Below are positions 19,622 through 31,200 of a stretch of DNA of 64,000 nucleotides, piece by piece (positions within the stretch are counted from its first letter, which is position 1; each line of letters starts with the position of its first letter). Origin of the DNA: Cytidiella melzeri (lineage: Eukaryota; Basidiomycota; Agaricomycetes; Polyporales; Irpicaceae). Location of the stretch: positions 1 through 64,000 of the forward strand of contig JABYQR010000190.1 in the NCBI GenBank assembly GCA_022592445.1, given 5' to 3'. Both the position numbers and the translations under genes were made by a program. The notes beneath the pieces are model-generated. The model ran no database searches and had not been told where the DNA came from. It saw only the letters and a program-made list of their open reading frames with translations.

Positions 19622-20701
19622 GTTGTCGTGCGAAAGAACAACTCGTACGGATCCGCACTGGACGACGAGGAAGATCGCTGGCAAAGGTTCCTGCGTGAAC
19701 ATAGAGGCTGGAGGAGCCATGAGGAGGTCGAGGAGCTCCTGGAAGACGGACGCCGGACGGGACGGGGGCGATCTCAAGGTCGGACACGATCGAGCGCACA
19801 AAGCCATAGTGAGTTGAGGCACTCATGACGGGGTGAGGAGGAGGAAACAAAGGATGTGGAGCACATCCGGGTACTGGAGGAGCAAGCACGCAAGGATGCA
19901 AGGCACATTCGTACCCTCGAACGGCTGGTAGAGGAGCGGGAGGAGGTGATTGCCGCCTTGAAAACGGAGGTGGGACGGTTGTGATCGCAACCCCTGGAGC
20001 TGGGTGTCATCACGGCCAACCCTCAGGGTACCACGTCTGCAACAGGTGGTGGTGACCCTTACAAACCGGGCCCAGATGATTATGGCGTGCCGGATGATGG
20101 AGCCGAGCGCAAGACCCGCCAAAGAAATGCACTCGCAAGCGGGCGACGCTGGGTTTCGCGCACCCAAAGCCAGTTGTTGCACAGTGAGTCGCCGCCCCCA
20201 CGCGGGAAAGGGAAGGAGAAGGCGGTGACCCGTTCTCTCCAGGAGCGATTGACGGCATGGGAGAATGCTGGGTGGCCCTCATCTAGCAAGCCATCCAGCA
20301 CAGCTCGGCCGCTAGGCGAACGGCTGGAGGAGCCAAGCCTCACGACCAGTAGCGTGGGGGCCGGTTCCTTGTCAACGGCGCTGGCTGCACCCACCATCGC
20401 TGCAGTACGCCCTCCGGACGGCGTTCTAGCGGCCAACTACCTTCCTGAGCGAGACAGGAATGGTACGGTCATACCATTGCGGGAGCGGGCTCTGGGGAAG
20501 TACCGCATCGTATACGAGGTCGTCATTGACCTGGCATTGCCATTCCCGGCTGAGGCGCCACGATACGGCGGTGGTTCCAACCCCATCACGGGGTACAAAT
20601 TGACCATGGCTGAGCTCGAGGCCTATCCCTTGGGAATCCCTGGACTGCCTATGTACGCAGCCCCAAAGCCATTCCCGGTGATACGCCCGGAAATCGGCTA
20701 G
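19622..20701 (+). pseudogene. Central gag-like / coiled-coil ORF, frameshifted
   Basis: Pieces in different plus-strand frames: 19628-19828 (charged, with LDDEEDRWQRFLREH), about 19832-19983 (a heptad-rich coiled-coil piece ending in TGA), then 20087-20701 (204 codons, basic, Ser/Pro-rich, then a folded-looking end YRIVYEVVIDLALPFP). The final stop lies inside the right arm, so the left arm carries a mirror copy of the last codons. General look is that of a retroelement structural protein, but no zinc knuckle or known domain is visible. Function unknown. Confidence 0.5.
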
Positions 20702-21255
20702 GCGCGGAGAACCGGCAGCAGCCCGCCATTTGCGCGGCCCGCGTCATCCTGAGCGGCAAATCCCTCCACTTGCCCAGCGTCACGGGCACGAGGAGTCCAC
20801 CGAGGTCACGGGGAGTTCACCGAGGATCCGAGGACTTGACAAGGAGCAGCAACGCGCCAGAAACATCCGAGGCCGAGGAATCGCACCGAACTCTGACACA
20901 CAGACACGCCCCTTTTGCATCAGAGCATGGGCCGGTCAGCCACCAAGTGTTTCAGACGCGGGTCGGACCAACGGTAGAAGAAACTTGACGCGCGAACCCC
21001 GTTTCAGGAAGACTCCTATCACGCCACGCTGTGCAACTCCTGGGCAGCGCCTCATCACCTGCTCGCGACGGTTGGCGCCTTTTCAGCGCAAGGGCGCGCG
21101 CCGCTATGCCGCGTCGACCAACGCTGTGTCCCGCCGGGCATCGACTCGCTGGACATTTTGCCTCCGCAGACGGAAGTATTCTGCCACCCCGTTTCCTCGC
21201 TCTCGCGTTTGGGTTTAGGACATAGAAGGAAAGGTTTAGGAGAGGGTCTTCAGGG

Positions 21256-21265
21256 TATATAAAAA
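21256..21265 (+). promoter_or_regulatory. Outward TATA box, right arm
   Basis: TATATAAAAA about 160 nt upstream of the ATG at 21415. The spacing suits a fungal core promoter with a short 5' leader. Confidence 0.6.
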
Positions 21266-21414
21266 GGTGTGGCTTGTACTGCATAGAAAATCAATCAATC
21301 CCCACCCCAGTTTACAGAGTTCACTTTACGCTTTGTGTTCGCGTCGAGGGAGTCTCTTCGCGCCCATAGCTGTAGCTTCTTCTGCGTTGTCTCACTGCGA
21401 CCTTTTCCACGTTT

Positions 21415-21942
21415 ATGTCCGCTGCGTCTACCAACGACAACCCGCCTCGAGTCTGCCGTTACTGTCCAACTGTTCCCCACCTACCCGACGGTTGCTGCCC
21501 TTACCGCCCGCGCCCGCGCGAGGTTCTACGCCGTTACCCCATCATCCCCGCGCCCACGCCGCCGCCAGAACCCTCAGCAGCGCCTACGGTCTCCCCTGCG
21601 AGATCAACTCCTAAATCACCCTCGCCAGCGTCGTCCGTCGCCTCCGTCGCGGACTCGCTTGAAAACTGCTCTTACTGCGACACTCGGAGCGATCACCCAA
21701 TTCCCCTACATTCAGGACCTTTCGTCCCGCTCGACTGCGATCGCCCGCGCGCGCCGCACCCAGATTGCTGGCTATCTCCAGACTTTGAAGGCGAGGATCA
21801 CGAGTGCGAACTAGTACAGTTCAATCTTACCAGCTCAACCCACGTCGTCGTTGGCCACGCATTTGCCTGTAATACGCATCGCCGCTCAGGAGGTGTTGTT
21901 CTACACTACCGCCCCCGCGCGCAGTCTGTCGAGTCCACTTGA
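21415..21942 (+). CDS. 175-codon arm ORF, right copy
   Basis: Inverted-repeat partner of complement(18352..18879), with the same start, length and stop position, and the same CRYC and CSYC motifs. Differences between the two are mostly single residues. No recognised domain; unknown function. Confidence 0.55.
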   Translation: MSAASTNDNPPRVCRYCPTVPHLPDGCCPYRPRPREVLRRYPIIPAPTPPPEPSAAPTVSPARSTPKSPSPASSVASVADSLENCSYCDTRSDHPIPLHSGPFVPLDCDRPRAPHPDCWLSPDFEGEDHECELVQFNLTSSTHVVVGHAFACNTHRRSGGVVLHYRPRAQSVEST

Positions 21943-22023
21943 CGGCGATCTCACATAGCCTTCCGCTGCGACTCGCGCGCCATTAGCTTATCTTTCTCTC
22001 ACGTTTCCTTTCGGCTTTGTTAT

Positions 22024-22116
22024 ACTGCGTTTGCTTTTTAACTGCGTTATTTTACTGCGTTACTGCGTTGCGTTTCATCTTCACTGCGTCGAGCTTACTG
22101 CGTTCACTTTCACTGC
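22024..22116 (+). repeat. ACTGCGT motif array in right arm
   Basis: Seven copies of ACTGCG(T/C) in about 93 bp at irregular spacing (starts 22024, 22041, 22054, 22062, 22083, 22097, 22111). The mirror array is at about 18180-18275. It could be a protein-binding cluster or decayed minisatellite. Confidence 0.6.
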
Positions 22117-22529
22117 GCCCGCGTTTTACAGCGACCACTTCATCTTCACCAGCGACCGCGTTTTGTGTTCGAGATTCATATTGCGTCTGTGTTTATCTTC
22201 TGCGTCCCTCCGCGCGCCGTTTTCCTACAAGCCGCGACCTTTCACGCGCGCTCTCTTGGAGCCGCGCTATAACTCTTTCGCTTTCACCGCGCCGACTTGC
22301 CCTTTTACCCGCGATACGCGTGGTAGTTGCCCGTCTAGCTCCCTTCATATAAACTTTATCACAAAAACCTTGTCGCTCTTTTAGCACAGGTAAAACTAGG
22401 ACTCTTAGACCACCTCGCATTACTTTAACACTTCCGCGCTTCCACACCTTTACACTTCTATTGCCACTTCGTGGGTGGTTGTGTTGTCTTTAAGGTTGTT
22501 CTTAGTTTGAAGCGTGACTCAGTGTCTCA

Positions 22530-23330
22530 CCGGAAGGGGGGGAGATGACCAATCCGGAAAAAGGCAGCGAAATGCAGAACCCGGAGTTGGGACCTAGCAA
22601 CTCTGAACTAGGTGCACCACCCTTGGAGGGTCACTCGGAGGGTAGTGTGAATCTACCCGTCCCCGCTTGGGCACAACGACCAGTGCTGATGCCCACCGAC
22701 CACGGCGCAATTAGGGCGATGGACAGGTCGTGGATTCACATGGCAGAATTCACTATCCCGGGAAGTTCAGCACGATTCCCCTGGAGGAAACCCAACTCCG
22801 CCGATGAGGTACAGAGGATGCAAGAAATATCTCGTCACCCGTGTAACTCACGCGCCCTCTAATTTTGGGGTGACCTGGTGGCGGAAGCCAACAAGAAAAA
22901 GGGTCCGAGGACCTTGACGGAAAGGGAACTGTTGGTTCCAGCACCTTGACCTCTCTGGGCATTGTTCCACGCGCCCAAAGGAAAAATTCATTGCGAACGA
23001 CACGCTATTCGTCGATGGAACCCACCACCATCTCAAGGGTTCCCGTTGGCTGAGCCAATGAAAGTAGAAGAGCCTTTGGGAGTTACACTCCCTACTGGAC
23101 CGACCATGGGAGTCACAGTGGATAGCGCAATGGAGGAAGGAGAATGGAGTGGTGGAACGGGACAAGGGGGCGCAGGTAGTCATAGCCCTTCGCAGTTCTG
23201 CGGACGAGGCACGCTCGCACCTGATATGGCAGGTGGCGGCGCAGGAATACGGGGAGGCGAAACTGCCTTATATAGGTACTATTTAGTTCTGATCGGGTGG
23301 CTGCTATAAGAGCCAGCCCCGAGTATTGCA
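22530..23330. other. Unassigned region with a 105-codon ORF
   Basis: An ORF at 22545-22862 (starting MTNPEKGSEMQNPELG) has a Pro-rich N-terminus and no domain I recognise. Further fragments with similar style continue in other frames to about 23310. This could be a decayed gag of another element. The purine-rich GGAAGGGGGG just before it (22532-22541) resembles a polypurine tract. Confidence 0.4.
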
Positions 23331-25112
23331 ATGGACATCTTTATCTTACATTTGTTACGCAGCAAAACTCTTGTGCTTGGGTTACTCTGTCACATTCAGT
23401 TGCGGCTCAAGCCCGAAGCTACACCACTCTCAGTAATTCGGCCCATCTTGACACGATGGACCTCTCACTACATTGCCTTTCGCCGCTTGCTCCAGCTCCA
23501 CACCAGCATTCAAACTCTGATTGAGCAAGACGAAGGCTCCGACGAGAGTGAAATCATTACTGGGACAACGGCTGCAAAATCCAAAGCCATCGAGATGATC
23601 GCTCATCTCAAGGATGATAGTTTCTGGATTGCTATCAAACGGTACGTCTTTACAGACTCTACTCTTGTACTGTATTGTTCCTGAGCTTCTTTCTATCTGC
23701 ACAGTATAAAATCTCATCTCGAGCCACTAGCATACGCAGCAAATATCACCCAGTCCAACAGTGCACGTTTAGACACTGTCCTGCTTGTCTTCGCACTGCT
23801 CTATACCCGCTTTGATTGCCTTTCAAATACTGCCGACACACAAGTCGCGCGAGCAGCATGTACCAGCATCAACAACCGTTGGATGGCAAGCAACCAGGAC
23901 GTTTTTATAGCTGCTGTTGTTCTCAACCTGGCGCACAAGGCACAGCCGTTCGTGAAGAGCTCTTGGTTCAGTGCAGGTCTCCTCACTGTACTGATGTGCC
24001 GGCTGTGGAGCTGATTCTATGGAGGCCAGGCTTCTGGAGAGTTGATTAGGGATGTCCCCGACTATCTCGCAGACAGAGGTGTATACGCACATATGCAGAT
24101 ATACAGAAATCTGCATGTGCAGTCAGCAACAGATACGGTACGCAAATAATTTCTTCGCGCTACAGTATTCATCTAGAGCTTTAAATCCCATGCCCTCTCA
24201 TTGCGGTCAATGCCTAAACCTTCCGACGCGCTGCATTATTGGACCATGCTCTCTCCCAACGGCATTCCATCGTCTCCTTTGGCCCACCTTGCTACACAAC
24301 TCTTGTCCGTCTGTCCGAACTCAGCTGCATGCGAGCAGCTGTTTAGTCTTCTGAAGCACACCATGACACCAACTCGAACACGTCTGACAAATCAAAACCT
24401 ACTCAATATTGCAGAGCTCCACGCTCATGTGCGCCAAGCACAGAAACGGAGCAGTAAACTCATCAGTCGTCTCAAAAAACGTCTCAACCCGCCTTCTCAG
24501 ATGTTACAATCTCTCCCATCACTCGTTCCATCAGTCGCCACTCCTCTTCCTTCTGAGTCACAGCCTTCCTATTCTCAATCACCAATTACCGCGAGCTCGG
24601 TGGGAACACTGATTCAGACTGCTCCGGGGATTCTATCAATGCAGACGGACTTGGAGAGCTCGCAGCCGACATGTTCAGGAGATGATGAGGATGTCACTGA
24701 TGAGGTAGAGTTGCTCGACATCAGCAACGACTCAGAGGGGACCAACTCTGACACAACGTTGATCGACATCGCTCAGGCTTTGATGAAGTCAGTTGACGAT
24801 AACGACACTGATCTGGAGCCGCAGCCTGTTCTGTCGACGAGTGCCAGTACTCACGTCCGAGTGGACCGAGTCGATCAATTGTCAAGTTCAGAGGCTTTTC
24901 CTTTGTTGCATACCTCCACGGACTCGAGGGTTGATGTTGGCTTGCCATTCAAATTTGACATCACAGAGGTATTCAACTTCTCTCAGACTTACTGGTGCGG
25001 TGCAATTGAGACCCTGGCTGAGAATGGGTTAGCAGAGGAGGCAACACTCTGTGAGCTCTTGAGCGAGACCGGGCTTGATCTCACTGCACTGGAAATTGCT
25101 ATTGATACCTAG
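23331..25112 (+). pseudogene. hAT-family transposase, 5'-truncated
   Basis: The first recognisable exon carries ILTRWTSHYIAFRRLLQL, a motif in the RNase H-like core of fungal hAT transposases. An intron at about 23643-23702 (GTACGT..CACAG) joins to an exon with ARAACTSINNRWMASNQDV. An in-frame TGA at 24012-24014 interrupts. The 3' exon (24201-25112) holds the hAT dimerisation region (LATQLLSVCPNSAACEQLFS), followed by an acidic Ser/Thr-rich tail of unusual length. The N-terminal part, including any BED zinc finger, is absent. No 8-bp target duplication or short TIRs could be placed. Confidence 0.8.
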
Positions 25113-27769
25113 GCTACTACAAGACATGTTCATCTTAGCTTTACTACATGCTCAGGCAGTGGACTAGTCGATATTATGGCCACAACCTCTGTGGGCGCTT
25201 GGAAATCCACTGAATATAGCCATCGTTAGGTTATCTAAGCCGTTCGAGTTATCCAAAGTTGATAAATTTGATAACTCTATAACTCGACAGTTAACCCGAA
25301 GAACACTGATATAAACCCATGTATATTCGTTTTTATTGAATTATCCACTTTACTCGTTATCGCTCGTGTGCACTCGCAATCCCCTCGCAGAACAACAAGG
25401 TACGAGACTGCTGTAGCTGCAGGATGAAATGGGTGCCTACTTACTAAGTACACGGTGTGACCTTTCCAGAGCGTTCTCGATGCTATCAACTGCTATGCTG
25501 CAGTTCAAACAACAAACAATGTGCTAGTAGACTCACAAGCTATCCATCTGTCTGTATTATATTTTCAACCGCAGATGATCTTGATGTTGTCTTGTGGCTA
25601 AATACTCTGCTCGGGTTATGATGGAGGCCCCGCGACTTGTTACAACAGAAGAGCACTTGTTTCCGGTTGACGAGAGCCTGCTGATTTTCAGGCGACTCAT
25701 TTAGCGATGCAAACAAGAGCTCCAGGCTCATGAGTTTCACACTCGCCTCACTGGAATACTGCTTTGAAGCATGTGAAACATGGTGAACAAAACAAAACCC
25801 GCAGCTGAGAATTCGTCTGTATTTGTCGACATCATGAGAGCTACAGAGCCGTTGGAACAAACAATCACAGCCAGCCGTACACAAACTCCAATGCCATCAT
25901 CCGCGACCGCACAGAGACTTGAACGTCATCTGCTCGCCATCACTCGGCTTTCTCCTGCTCCGACACATATGTCATCTGAAAGCGCAGTAAATATGCAAGC
26001 ATACAGCCAAACGTCAGTTCTGGAATGGCAGACAGAAGCACAAAAATAATAACAAACGCACCACGCAAGTTTTGCCCTGAGAGCGGCAACGACTTCTGCA
26101 GTGATCGGCGCAAAGCGGAATGACGCCTGCACGAGGGGCGGGGGCTGCACACGTTTGTTACTTCCCGCATTGAACAGCCCGACCCAGTAGAGATAATCGC
26201 CGGTCGAGTCCTGACGGCAGCCAGGCTTCAGGCCTTTCAGCTGAGAGGTGTTACCGTCGTGAACGGATGCCCAGTTGGGGCTCCAGTCAAATGAGAGGTA
26301 CTTGGTTTCGAGGACATCGAGTGCAGCGAGGCATCGTTTCTTGTCAGCGCTCTGCAGGTGGAACAGGTCTTGGTCAGCACACAACGACACGGCGCACGAC
26401 CTAGAGGACGTACACTGATGGGGGAGGCCATAATTGAATGTTGTTGGTGCTTGTAAGTCAACGGACGAGTGCTGTTGTAATTTGGTGCTGGTCCAGGAGG
26501 CTTTCCTGCGAGCTTTTATACGGTGAGCATGGTCGAGGACTGGCGTCTGGAGACCGGACATATATGAAGATGATTACGAATGAAGTTGTGGTCCGGGGTT
26601 GCCAAGACATCTGTTTGCAAAGATACGTGAGAGTCAGCTGCTTTTGAAACTCCTTCAGCGACAAAGGATGGAACTAAATGCCCGTGAATAGGCTCAATAC
26701 AGCCAGTATTGTAGTACGCACGCATTTCATCTTGCAGTTACAGCAGTCTTGTACAAGAGCCTCGTCTTGCATCTTCACGAGCGACAGCACACTGGACGTT
26801 TCTGTACGCACAAACACACCTGCGAAAAGCGCTATCAGTCCGGAACTACCACGTCCATCCAGAGCCGCGTCGGACTTGCGGGTCCATCGCGTCGTTCCAG
26901 GTACAATCCGGATGGAGAATAAGCAAGGCGGGCATTGAACGTTCTGCTGTTAGTATCGCAAGTTGGAGATTGAGGACGCCTACATGCACTACCTCCGTCG
27001 AGAGAAAGGGCCATCAGCACAGTGCTGAGTGTTACGGTGTGATCGGACACTTCCGGAATAAGACGCCCAATAGACAAGTTTGGAAACGGTCAGCTTTGAC
27101 TCCTAACACAGCCAAACAAAGCGGGAAATCAACCAGCGGTTTGCAATTGCCACTCAATGTGCAGTGACTGACAACGGTGGCCTCTCTCAGCTCCAGCAGC
27201 AGCGATACGACTATACGTGGTCTGGACTGCGGCTTACATGCTGCCATGAACGGTCAGCGGTAGCAACTAGTAGGCCTTTCGTTATCGGCTGTTCGGTTCA
27301 AACAACAGAGCAATGGCATATCTCCGGTATGTGGCAGTAACTGGTCCCCTTCAGCGGGATGCTGATTTTACAATTCCGTGCAGTCGCAAGTTTCCTCATT
27401 GTGGTGGCCTTGTCGATAGCTGCTTTGCGGGCCTAGTGTGCTTCATCGCCTTATGCAATTCGAAGCGCGTTGCATGAGTCACTAGTACTGGTGGCTGCAA
27501 AGTCAGCAGAGGAAGCCCGCTGGGGATCTGAATGTGGGTCCGGCGCGAGTCTACTTATTGATAACAAAAGTAGTGCTAAAAGCGGGTGCGTTCAATCCTC
27601 TATCGCGATAAGCTTAAGTAGTCATCTACAGCGCGCTAAATGTTGACCTTGCAGGATGCAGATCAAGGATGTTTTTGCAGCGATATATGGACCCCAGTAA
27701 GCTACCTGTGAGGTGATGTCCCATCTTGTCTCATCCACACTATGACTAGCTGGCCGTCTGCTATTCCTA
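25113..27769. other. Gene-poor region without recognised genes
   Basis: The largest frame, complement(25926..26561), is 211 codons with no recognisable domain; a few scattered short frames have none either. I see no TIRs, LTRs or structural RNA. Reading-frame length and composition do not favour a real gene, but a decayed host or element gene cannot be excluded. Confidence 0.5.
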
Positions 27770-28241
27770 AGTGAGTTTGTTATTGGTAACAAGTTTTATG
27801 ACTAATGTGCCCTAATTACCTGCTCACAGAAGTAATTTTGTTACTAATGTGTTTGACCTACTCACTTTGATATGTAATTTTGTCGTTGGTAGTTACTAAT
27901 GTTCCCTCATTACTCACTTTGATGTTACTGGTAACAATTCTCACTAGCAACTTTCAATTTGATAAGTAACGTTGTTCTTGGTAACAACTTTTGTTACCAA
28001 TGTGACCCCATTATCCACTTTAATAAGCAACTTTGTTACCAGTAACAGCTGTTGTTACCAATGTATCTAAATCACTCACTTTCATAAGTACTTTGGTGAC
28101 AGGTAACAACTTACATTATTAACTTGCTCAGAATACTTACTTTGATAAGTAATTCTGTCATTGCTAGTAAGCTTTGTTACCAATGAGCTTGCATTACTCA
28201 CTCTAAAGAGTAATTTTGTTGGAGTTGACAACTTTTGTTAC
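27770..28241. repeat. AT-rich minisatellite
   Basis: About eight diverged units of roughly 55-65 bp with the pattern: ACTCACTTTGATAAGTAA, then TTTTGTT, then GGTAACAACTTTTGTTACC, then AATGT. The GGTAACAA..TTGTTACC part is self-complementary, so each unit can form a small hairpin. The array ends at the LINE 5' end. Confidence 0.8.
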
Positions 28242-31200
28242 GAACCCGTACCACCACCACCAGGAAAATTCCCACGCTTCAGCATAACGCTGTCCTCGCC
28301 ACCACTCCCCCTCCCATTCCCGTTAATCGCTCGAGTTCCCCTCAATTACTATTCTACTCATCCTTCTATACCTTAAATACGCGTTATCAACCCTTGTTTC
28401 CTTTAGAGCATTGCTCCACATTAATACAGCATGTCTGCCGATCCTCCTGACGCAGACATGATTCCTCCTCCGTCTCAGCAGTCCCTTGAGTACCTCACAC
28501 AGCCTCCTCTGGAGCACCAAGCTGAGTTTAATCAGCTGCCTCCCCCAGAGCCCCTCCCCGTCACATACTTTAACCCCTCCCAGACTGCTCCGGTCAGCTA
28601 CGCATTGCAGGGCCCGCAACCTGCTCCCGTCCAGACGCAGCCCATCAACGAAGACGCAGACCTGTGGGGAGATGACATCTCTCCCGAACTGCCCTGCAAC
28701 GCCCACCTCCCCTGCGAAAGCGAGGACCAGATTTCTGAATCCCTCCCTGCTTTTGCGGCCACGCTCTCCACCCTCGCTGTGTTCCTGACGGAACCGCTTG
28801 TCATTCACCGCATCCGAGAACTCACCCGACAGACCAGGGCGTTCGACAACACCATAACACCGATTTTCAACAATCTCCGAGGCCTCGTCAATCAGTGGAA
28901 CAACACTGTGGATGACGAGCTCGCCATCCAGCGTTCCGTCTCCGCTCCCTCTCTTCGCGGTGCTCCATCCTCAGGCGCAGCGCCTGCAACCTCTCACACC
29001 CCACCTTCCCCTCCAGTAGTTCGCCCGGCCCACGTGCTCGGCACAACGCAGAGACCCTTCCGGGTTGGGGGAGTACCCACTCACCACACAGTCCAGAGCA
29101 CCTTACCGTTTGTTACAGCTGCCAAGCAGCCGCCTCCCATCCCCTTAGCCAACCGCCCCGCCCCCTCATACGCCCAGGCTGTCAAATCACGCCCAGCCAA
29201 CACCCTTCTGAACATTACCACCGCCCTCGCCACCGCCATGCCCGATGCTCCAGCTGAGGCGCTGCTCACCATGGCCACCAAAATGGTCCCTGCGCCCAGT
29301 AATCGGGCTGTTCCTCGTCACGCCCCGCGTAATGCGTCGAAGGTAATCACGGTAAAGCCGTCTAGCGGCAACGTTTCGGTGTCGGAGATCCCTAACGACC
29401 AACAGCTGCTTAGCTCCTTCTCTCTTGTGTACGAGGAGGCGAAAATGGAGAACCGCATTCCACAGGACGCCCCCGACATATTATTTGTGCGGTGGCTCAA
29501 CAGTGCACTTCACCTTCAGTTCCGTGCTTCGCCATGCGAAGGCACGGAAGCTGTCGTCGAGTCCTTCTGGGGCAAATGCCCTGGCCTGAACAGAGCAACC
29601 CCGGCTTGTTCGAAATTCCGTTTCCGCAACGGTGTCCTATACCGTCGTGTTCCCTTCTCTAATCCGTCCAATGCCACTACTGACGAATCCATCCAGCAGA
29701 TTAAGGAAGCACTCCTCAGCCAGTATGCCTGGGAAGGTGTGACCATGATCGGCAACCCACGGGTTCAGATCTCTGAGGGGTCCACCTTTGGAACTGTCTT
29801 TGTGGACTTTTACGATAGCTCCACGTCTCGATGCATGCGCCAGATCATGCGCCAGATCGTTTACCTGAACGGCGGCACCTGTCGGGCTGTCCAGGCTCAC
29901 AACTTCAGGCCTGCAGCTCCTCGTTGCGCGATTTGCCAGCGATGGGGCCATCCTGCAGACATATGCCGTTCCCAAGTGGTACGGTGTCCCGTGTGTGCTC
30001 AGCCGCACGATGAGCGCGACCACGATCACATAGCGCCTCTTGCACCCACCAAATGCTTCAACTGCGGTGAGTCTCACCGCTCAGACTCACCTTACTGTGC
30101 CTTCTTCCAGCATCGTCGTGATCGCGAGTGGATTCAATCCCACCAACCGGCCTCGCAATCCACACAACGAACTCCACATACCGATTTCCGCCAAGTCGGT
30201 CGCTCTAAGCGGAACACTCGTATCGGCATGGGACGCCAAGTCCCCAGCCCACTCAGAGCCGGTCAAACGTGATGCCTGATCCAACCCTCAACTCTTTCCG
30301 GGTAATCTCATTTAATGCGAACCATACAGCTAATAATACCGCGGCTGTGTTACAGTACTTCATCCAGTCCGACGCTATTTTTATACAGGAACCATCGTAC
30401 GGCATCATAAAACGTACACCGTCTACCACTAACCCTCACGGCGACGAGTTTTTTGGCACTCAGGCACAATCTAGAGACTGGCTTCTTCTCGAGGTCAGCG
30501 ACACACGGCAGGCACGAGTTTCATGTTATATCAACCGTAGGTGGGCGGGGGCAAACCCGCGAACTCGCCACGACATTATCTCCCATCCTCATTTGTTGTG
30601 CTTCTCTCTTTCCTTTGGACATACTGAACGCTTCTTCCTCAATGTGTACAGCCACCCGGACACGCACGACACCACTCATGCCCTCCTCGCAGCACGGCGT
30701 CTCCCTTCCTTCACGTTGGTCGCAGGTGACTTCAATCTTCACCACATGCTCTGGGAGTCAGGGCGCCGCGACGATCGTCACGCGCAAGAGGTCATTGACT
30801 TCATGCCGGACATCAACGTCTCTCTGCTAAACCCTCCAGACGTGCACACCCACTTTCCACACCGACGCGGACTCGCTCCGTCAGTCATTGATCTCGCATG
30901 GGTAGACTCAGCAATGGTCAACCACCCCCTCACCACGCTCACAGTGGACGCCAACACTCGCATGGGCTCTGATCATGCCGTCCTCATGATTGACATCCCC
31001 ACTGTGCCAGAATACGTCTCCCTACCACGCATCGCCCCGAACTCGGAGGCAGAGACTGACTTCATCGTTGACGTCCTCGAGGCTGCCAGCTCGCGCGTCC
31101 ATGATTCCATCGTTTCGTCTCATGATGTTGAACGTTCGCTAACTCTTTTCTTCGAGTCAATCCAGGACGCCTTTCAGCGACATGCCACTACTCCACGCAT

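Larger units (their letters stand above)
17769..22529. mobile_element. 4.76-kb element with 1.85-kb inverted arms
   Basis: Left arm 17769-19619 is the reverse complement of right arm 20677-22529; the encoded arm proteins are about 94% identical. Outer ends read TGAGACACT on both sides. Flanks are CCGA (17765-17768) and CCGG (22530-22533), at best a weak 4-bp duplication. The unique centre is 19620-20676. No transposase, RT or integrase is seen, so it is non-autonomous or a rearrangement product. Alternatives: a foldback or long-TIR DNA transposon, or two LTR-like units brought into inverted order by recombination. Confidence 0.7.

Noticed and set aside
19078..21218. Pair of identical 162-codon ORFs on opposite strands
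   Set aside because: They are mirror copies within the inverted arms, upstream of the TATA boxes, overlap other frames and have basic, low-complexity content; coding is unlikely.
25926..26561. 211-codon minus-strand ORF
   Set aside because: No recognisable domain, no splice or promoter context and no second copy; kept only as a note on the unassigned region.
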